Notes under the pieces: generated by a model
What the model was told of the DNA's origin: nothing
The model's input: only the letters and a program-made list of their open reading frames with translations
The model's database searches: none
Program-made: the position numbers and the translations under genes
NCBI GenBank assembly: GCA_946530565.1
Contig: CAMNAE010000107.1
Location: forward strand, 1 to 6,268
DNA length: 6,268 nucleotides
Source: an uncultured Oscillibacter sp.
Lineage (GTDB): Bacteria; Bacillota; Clostridia; Oscillospirales; Oscillospiraceae
Direction of reading: 5' to 3'
Part shown: positions 4,444-6,268 of the stretch, piece after piece
How the letters are laid out: every line of letters starts with the position of its first letter
How positions within the stretch are numbered: position 1 is the first letter of the stretch

Positions 4444-6268
4444 GGACCGAACCTTCTTTCTGGCAGTGCGCATCACGCAGGACGCGCCTGAGCGTTTTGA
4501 GCATCGTATCGAGATCAAGCGGCTTTGCGATGTGCCCCTGCATGCCCGCGCTCATGGCGGCCTGTTCGTCTTCTTTGAAGGCGTTTGCGGTCATAGCGAC
4601 GATCGGGATGCGGTTTTTGCGCGTGTCCTCGAGCGCGCGGATCGCGCGGGCGGCCTCGTAGCCGTCCATGACCGGCATCTGAATATCCATCAGCACGGCG
4701 GCATAGGTGCCGGGCTCGGAGGCTTTGACGGTCTCCAAGGCGATCAGCCCGTTTTCAGCACTGTCTACCGTAAAGCCTGCCTCGGTCAAAAGCAGTTGTG
4801 CAATCTCGCGGTTGACTGCATTGTCCTCGACAAGAAGCAGCTTGAGCCCCGTGAGCGGGAAATCAGGCTCCTCTTCACTGACGCAGTCTTGCTCTGCGGC
4901 CGCCTCAGCCAGGGCGAAGGGGAAGACGAGTGAAAACTCTGTGCCCCGGCCCGGCGCGGTAATGACGTCGATCGTGCCGCCCATGAGGTCCACGAGGTTC
5001 TTGGTGATCGCAAGCCCGAGCCCGGTGCCCTGAATGCCGCTGACAGTGGAGGTGCGCTCCCGCTCGAAGGCATGGAACATCTTCTCGGTAAAGGCCTCGC
5101 TCATACCGATGCCGCTGTCGCGCACGCGCAGCTCAAAATGCGAGCGTTGAGCGTCCTGAGCCTCCGGCGCATGGATCTGGCGAAGAGAGACCTCGACCGT
5201 TCCGCCTTTGGGCGTGAATTTATATGCGTTACTTAAGAGGTTGAAGAGGATCCGGTTCAGGTTCCGCTGGTCGCAGAGAACAAAACGGTGCTTAAGATCC
5301 TGAGCTTCTACTGTAAAGTTGATTTCCTTTTCAGCCATTTGATTTGCAAAGATATTTCGCAGTTCATCCATCAGGGCACAAAGATCGCATGGCACCTCCT
5401 CGAGCTCAATCGTACCACTTTCGATACGGCTCATCTCGAGAATGTCGTTGATGAGATCCAGCAGATGTTCACTTGCGTTTTCAATCTTTCCGAGGTAGTC
5501 ACCGACGACCGGACTGTGTTCTTCTTTGAGCGCGAGCTTCGTATAGCCGATGATCGCGTTCATGGGTGTGCGGATGTCATGCGACATATTGAAGAGAAAG
5601 CGAGTCTTGGCAAGGCTGCTCTCCTCGGTCCGGATCATATCCCGCTCCAGCTTCTCATGCTTTCGACGCAGGAGGTTTTGGATATAGAGCATCACGATGA
5701 GGCCCACCGTGATGAGCAAGATAAGCACGGTGCCGTCACGATAGAGACCGGCTCTGGCGGTATAAGTCTCACTGTGCTCGATGCAGCGAAGCAGAAACCA
5801 CATGACACAGGAGTAGAGAAGAAGCGAAAAGAGCACGGTGCTGGAGATCGAGGCGCCGTTGTACTCGGCGAGATTTCCCTGCTGCATGGTCCGCCAGTAG
5901 AAGAAGAAGCCGAGCAGACACCACAATGCGAGCATCAAAAAGGACTCAGCGCCCATCGTTTCAAAGACGGTGAGCTTCGGGATCAGCTGCACGACGGCAA
6001 AGGCTGCGGTGATCAGCGTGCCCAGTATGCCGCTTGCCTGTACGGTACGGTTTCTCTCTGCCCGAGCCACGCGCCATGCTGAGGCAGAGGTATATCCGAA
6101 GCCGACGATCGCACCGAAGGTCGTGAGCTCGACGAACCACTCCAGAGCATTGCGGCCAAGAAACGAGACCGCGATCGAGATCGCCATGACGAAGAGGATG
6201 CAGAAGCGTGTGCTTAAAAAACGATCGGAGAGAATGCGATCCTCAGCCATTGTGGAGAGCACGCGCGT
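4436..6268 (-). CDS. APC permease-fused hybrid histidine kinase (5' end outside the window)
   Basis: The visible 610 residues (counted from the first codon at 6268) begin inside an APC-type permease. TRVLSTMAEDRIL matches the SRLLYALGVDGVL stretch of the neighbouring permease-GGDEF protein, and the reading frame is open to the edge, so the GTG at 6262 is an internal Val. TM9-TM12 of the APC module (about 22-128) are followed by TM13 (141-160), a short loop and TM14 (180-200). Next come a basic linker, HisKA with phospho-acceptor His230 (MSHDIRTPMNAIIGYT), a HATPase domain with N-box Asn347, DSGIG (384-388) and GTGLGLAI (414-421), and a receiver domain with Asp528 (MDIQMPVMDG) and Lys582. All catalytic residues are present. 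There is no HPt domain, and no partner HPt or response regulator lies in the window. It overlaps the downstream diguanylate cyclase gene by 8 nt, so the two are co-transcribed. The operon promoter must lie to the right. Confidence 0.93.
   Translation of the reverse strand, partial: TRVLSTMAEDRILSDRFLSTRFCILFVMAISIAVSFLGRNALEWFVELTTFGAIVGFGYTSASAWRVARAERNRTVQASGILGTLITAAFAVVQLIPKLTVFETMGAESFLMLALWCLLGFFFYWRTMQQGNLAEYNGASISSTVLFSLLLYSCVMWFLLRCIEHSETYTARAGLYRDGTVLILLITVGLIVMLYIQNLLRRKHEKLERDMIRTEESSLAKTRFLFNMSHDIRTPMNAIIGYTKLALKEEHSPVVGDYLGKIENASEHLLDLINDILEMSRIESGTIELEEVPCDLCALMDELRNIFANQMAEKEINFTVEAQDLKHRFVLCDQRNLNRILFNLLSNAYKFTPKGGTVEVSLRQIHAPEAQDAQRSHFELRVRDSGIGMSEAFTEKMFHAFERERTSTVSGIQGTGLGLAITKNLVDLMGGTIDVITAPGRGTEFSLVFPFALAEAAAEQDCVSEEEPDFPLTGLKLLLVEDNAVNREIAQLLLTEAGFTVDSAENGLIALETVKASEPGTYAAVLMDIQMPVMDGYEAARAIRALEDTRKNRIPIVAMTANAFKEDEQAAMSAGMQGHIAKPLDLDTMLKTLRRVLRDAHCQKEGSVHA
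4452..4457 (-). promoter_or_regulatory. Ribosome binding site inside the kinase gene that fixes the start
   Basis: AGAAGG on the minus strand, one mismatch from AGGAGG, lies 8 nt before the ATG at 4443. It sits within the last codons of the histidine kinase gene. The ATG overlaps the kinase stop codon region by 8 nt (ATGCTTGA). This arrangement indicates translational coupling and argues against the longer in-frame start at 4518. Confidence 0.75.

Noticed and set aside
2857..4491. Long plus-strand frames (277 and 245 codons) opposite the permease-GGDEF gene
   Set aside because: The translations are highly charged, low-complexity (Asp/Glu/Arg/His-rich), typical of the complement of a membrane-protein gene. 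The minus-strand protein has intact APC and GGDEF motifs.
4444..4518. Upstream ATG at 4518 as start of the permease-GGDEF protein (25 extra residues)
   Set aside because: It would overlap the kinase gene by over 80 nt and add a Cys/Arg-rich peptide unlike any APC N-terminus. The ATG at 4443 has a well-placed Shine-Dalgarno.
4328..6082. Plus-strand frames (201, 108 and 264 codons) opposite the histidine kinase
   Set aside because: They are antisense shadows without start signals or domain matches; the kinase frame holds all catalytic motifs.
1..6268. CRISPR arrays, tRNA or rRNA genes, insertion sequences
   Set aside because: I saw no spaced direct repeats, tRNA-like cloverleaf, rRNA sequence, transposase or terminal inverted repeats.

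Overview
The window looks like chromosomal DNA of a moderately GC-rich Bacillota bacterium, probably class Clostridia. This is an inference from strong AGGAGG-type ribosome binding sites, consensus sigma-A promoters, the Asn-for-His variant of the RluA catalytic motif (NRIDRNTAG), a GGDEF domain opening with DPLTGVKSKHAY, and a small HMA protein next to a short DtxR/MntR-type regulator. I cannot name a species.

Layout, left to right. Positions 1-198 hold no convincing gene, only a candidate minus-strand promoter pointing off the left edge. An RluA-family pseudouridine synthase (199-1179, minus) follows. It is divergent from a small heavy-metal-associated (HMA) domain protein (1368-1619, plus), and back-to-back promoters lie between them. 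The HMA promoter is a perfect consensus and has a short dyad between its -35 and -10. Next, with its own extended -10 promoter, is a 132-residue DtxR/MntR-family metalloregulator (1765-2163, plus). A strong bidirectional terminator (2186-2232) closes this half and also serves the convergent operon.

The right half (2242-6268, minus) is the remarkable part: two overlapping genes for membrane proteins in which an amino-acid permease-like (APC superfamily) module is fused to a signalling output. The upstream gene runs off the right edge. It encodes the end of an APC module, two further membrane segments, and then a complete hybrid histidine kinase (HisKA, HATPase, receiver). The downstream gene starts inside the last codons of the kinase gene (8-nt overlap). 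It encodes a full APC module, two further membrane segments around a helical extracytoplasmic loop, and a GGDEF diguanylate cyclase domain with intact catalytic residues but no canonical RxxD inhibitory site. The two permease modules are recognisably paralogous.

My reading is that this operon encodes paired nutrient or amino-acid sensors ('transceptors') sharing one sensor chassis with two outputs: phosphorelay and c-di-GMP. The domain content and overlap are visible in the sequence; the sensing role and ligand are inferred. The metal-related pair (HMA protein and DtxR-like regulator) may form a small metal-responsive unit, with the dyad in the HMA promoter as a candidate operator.
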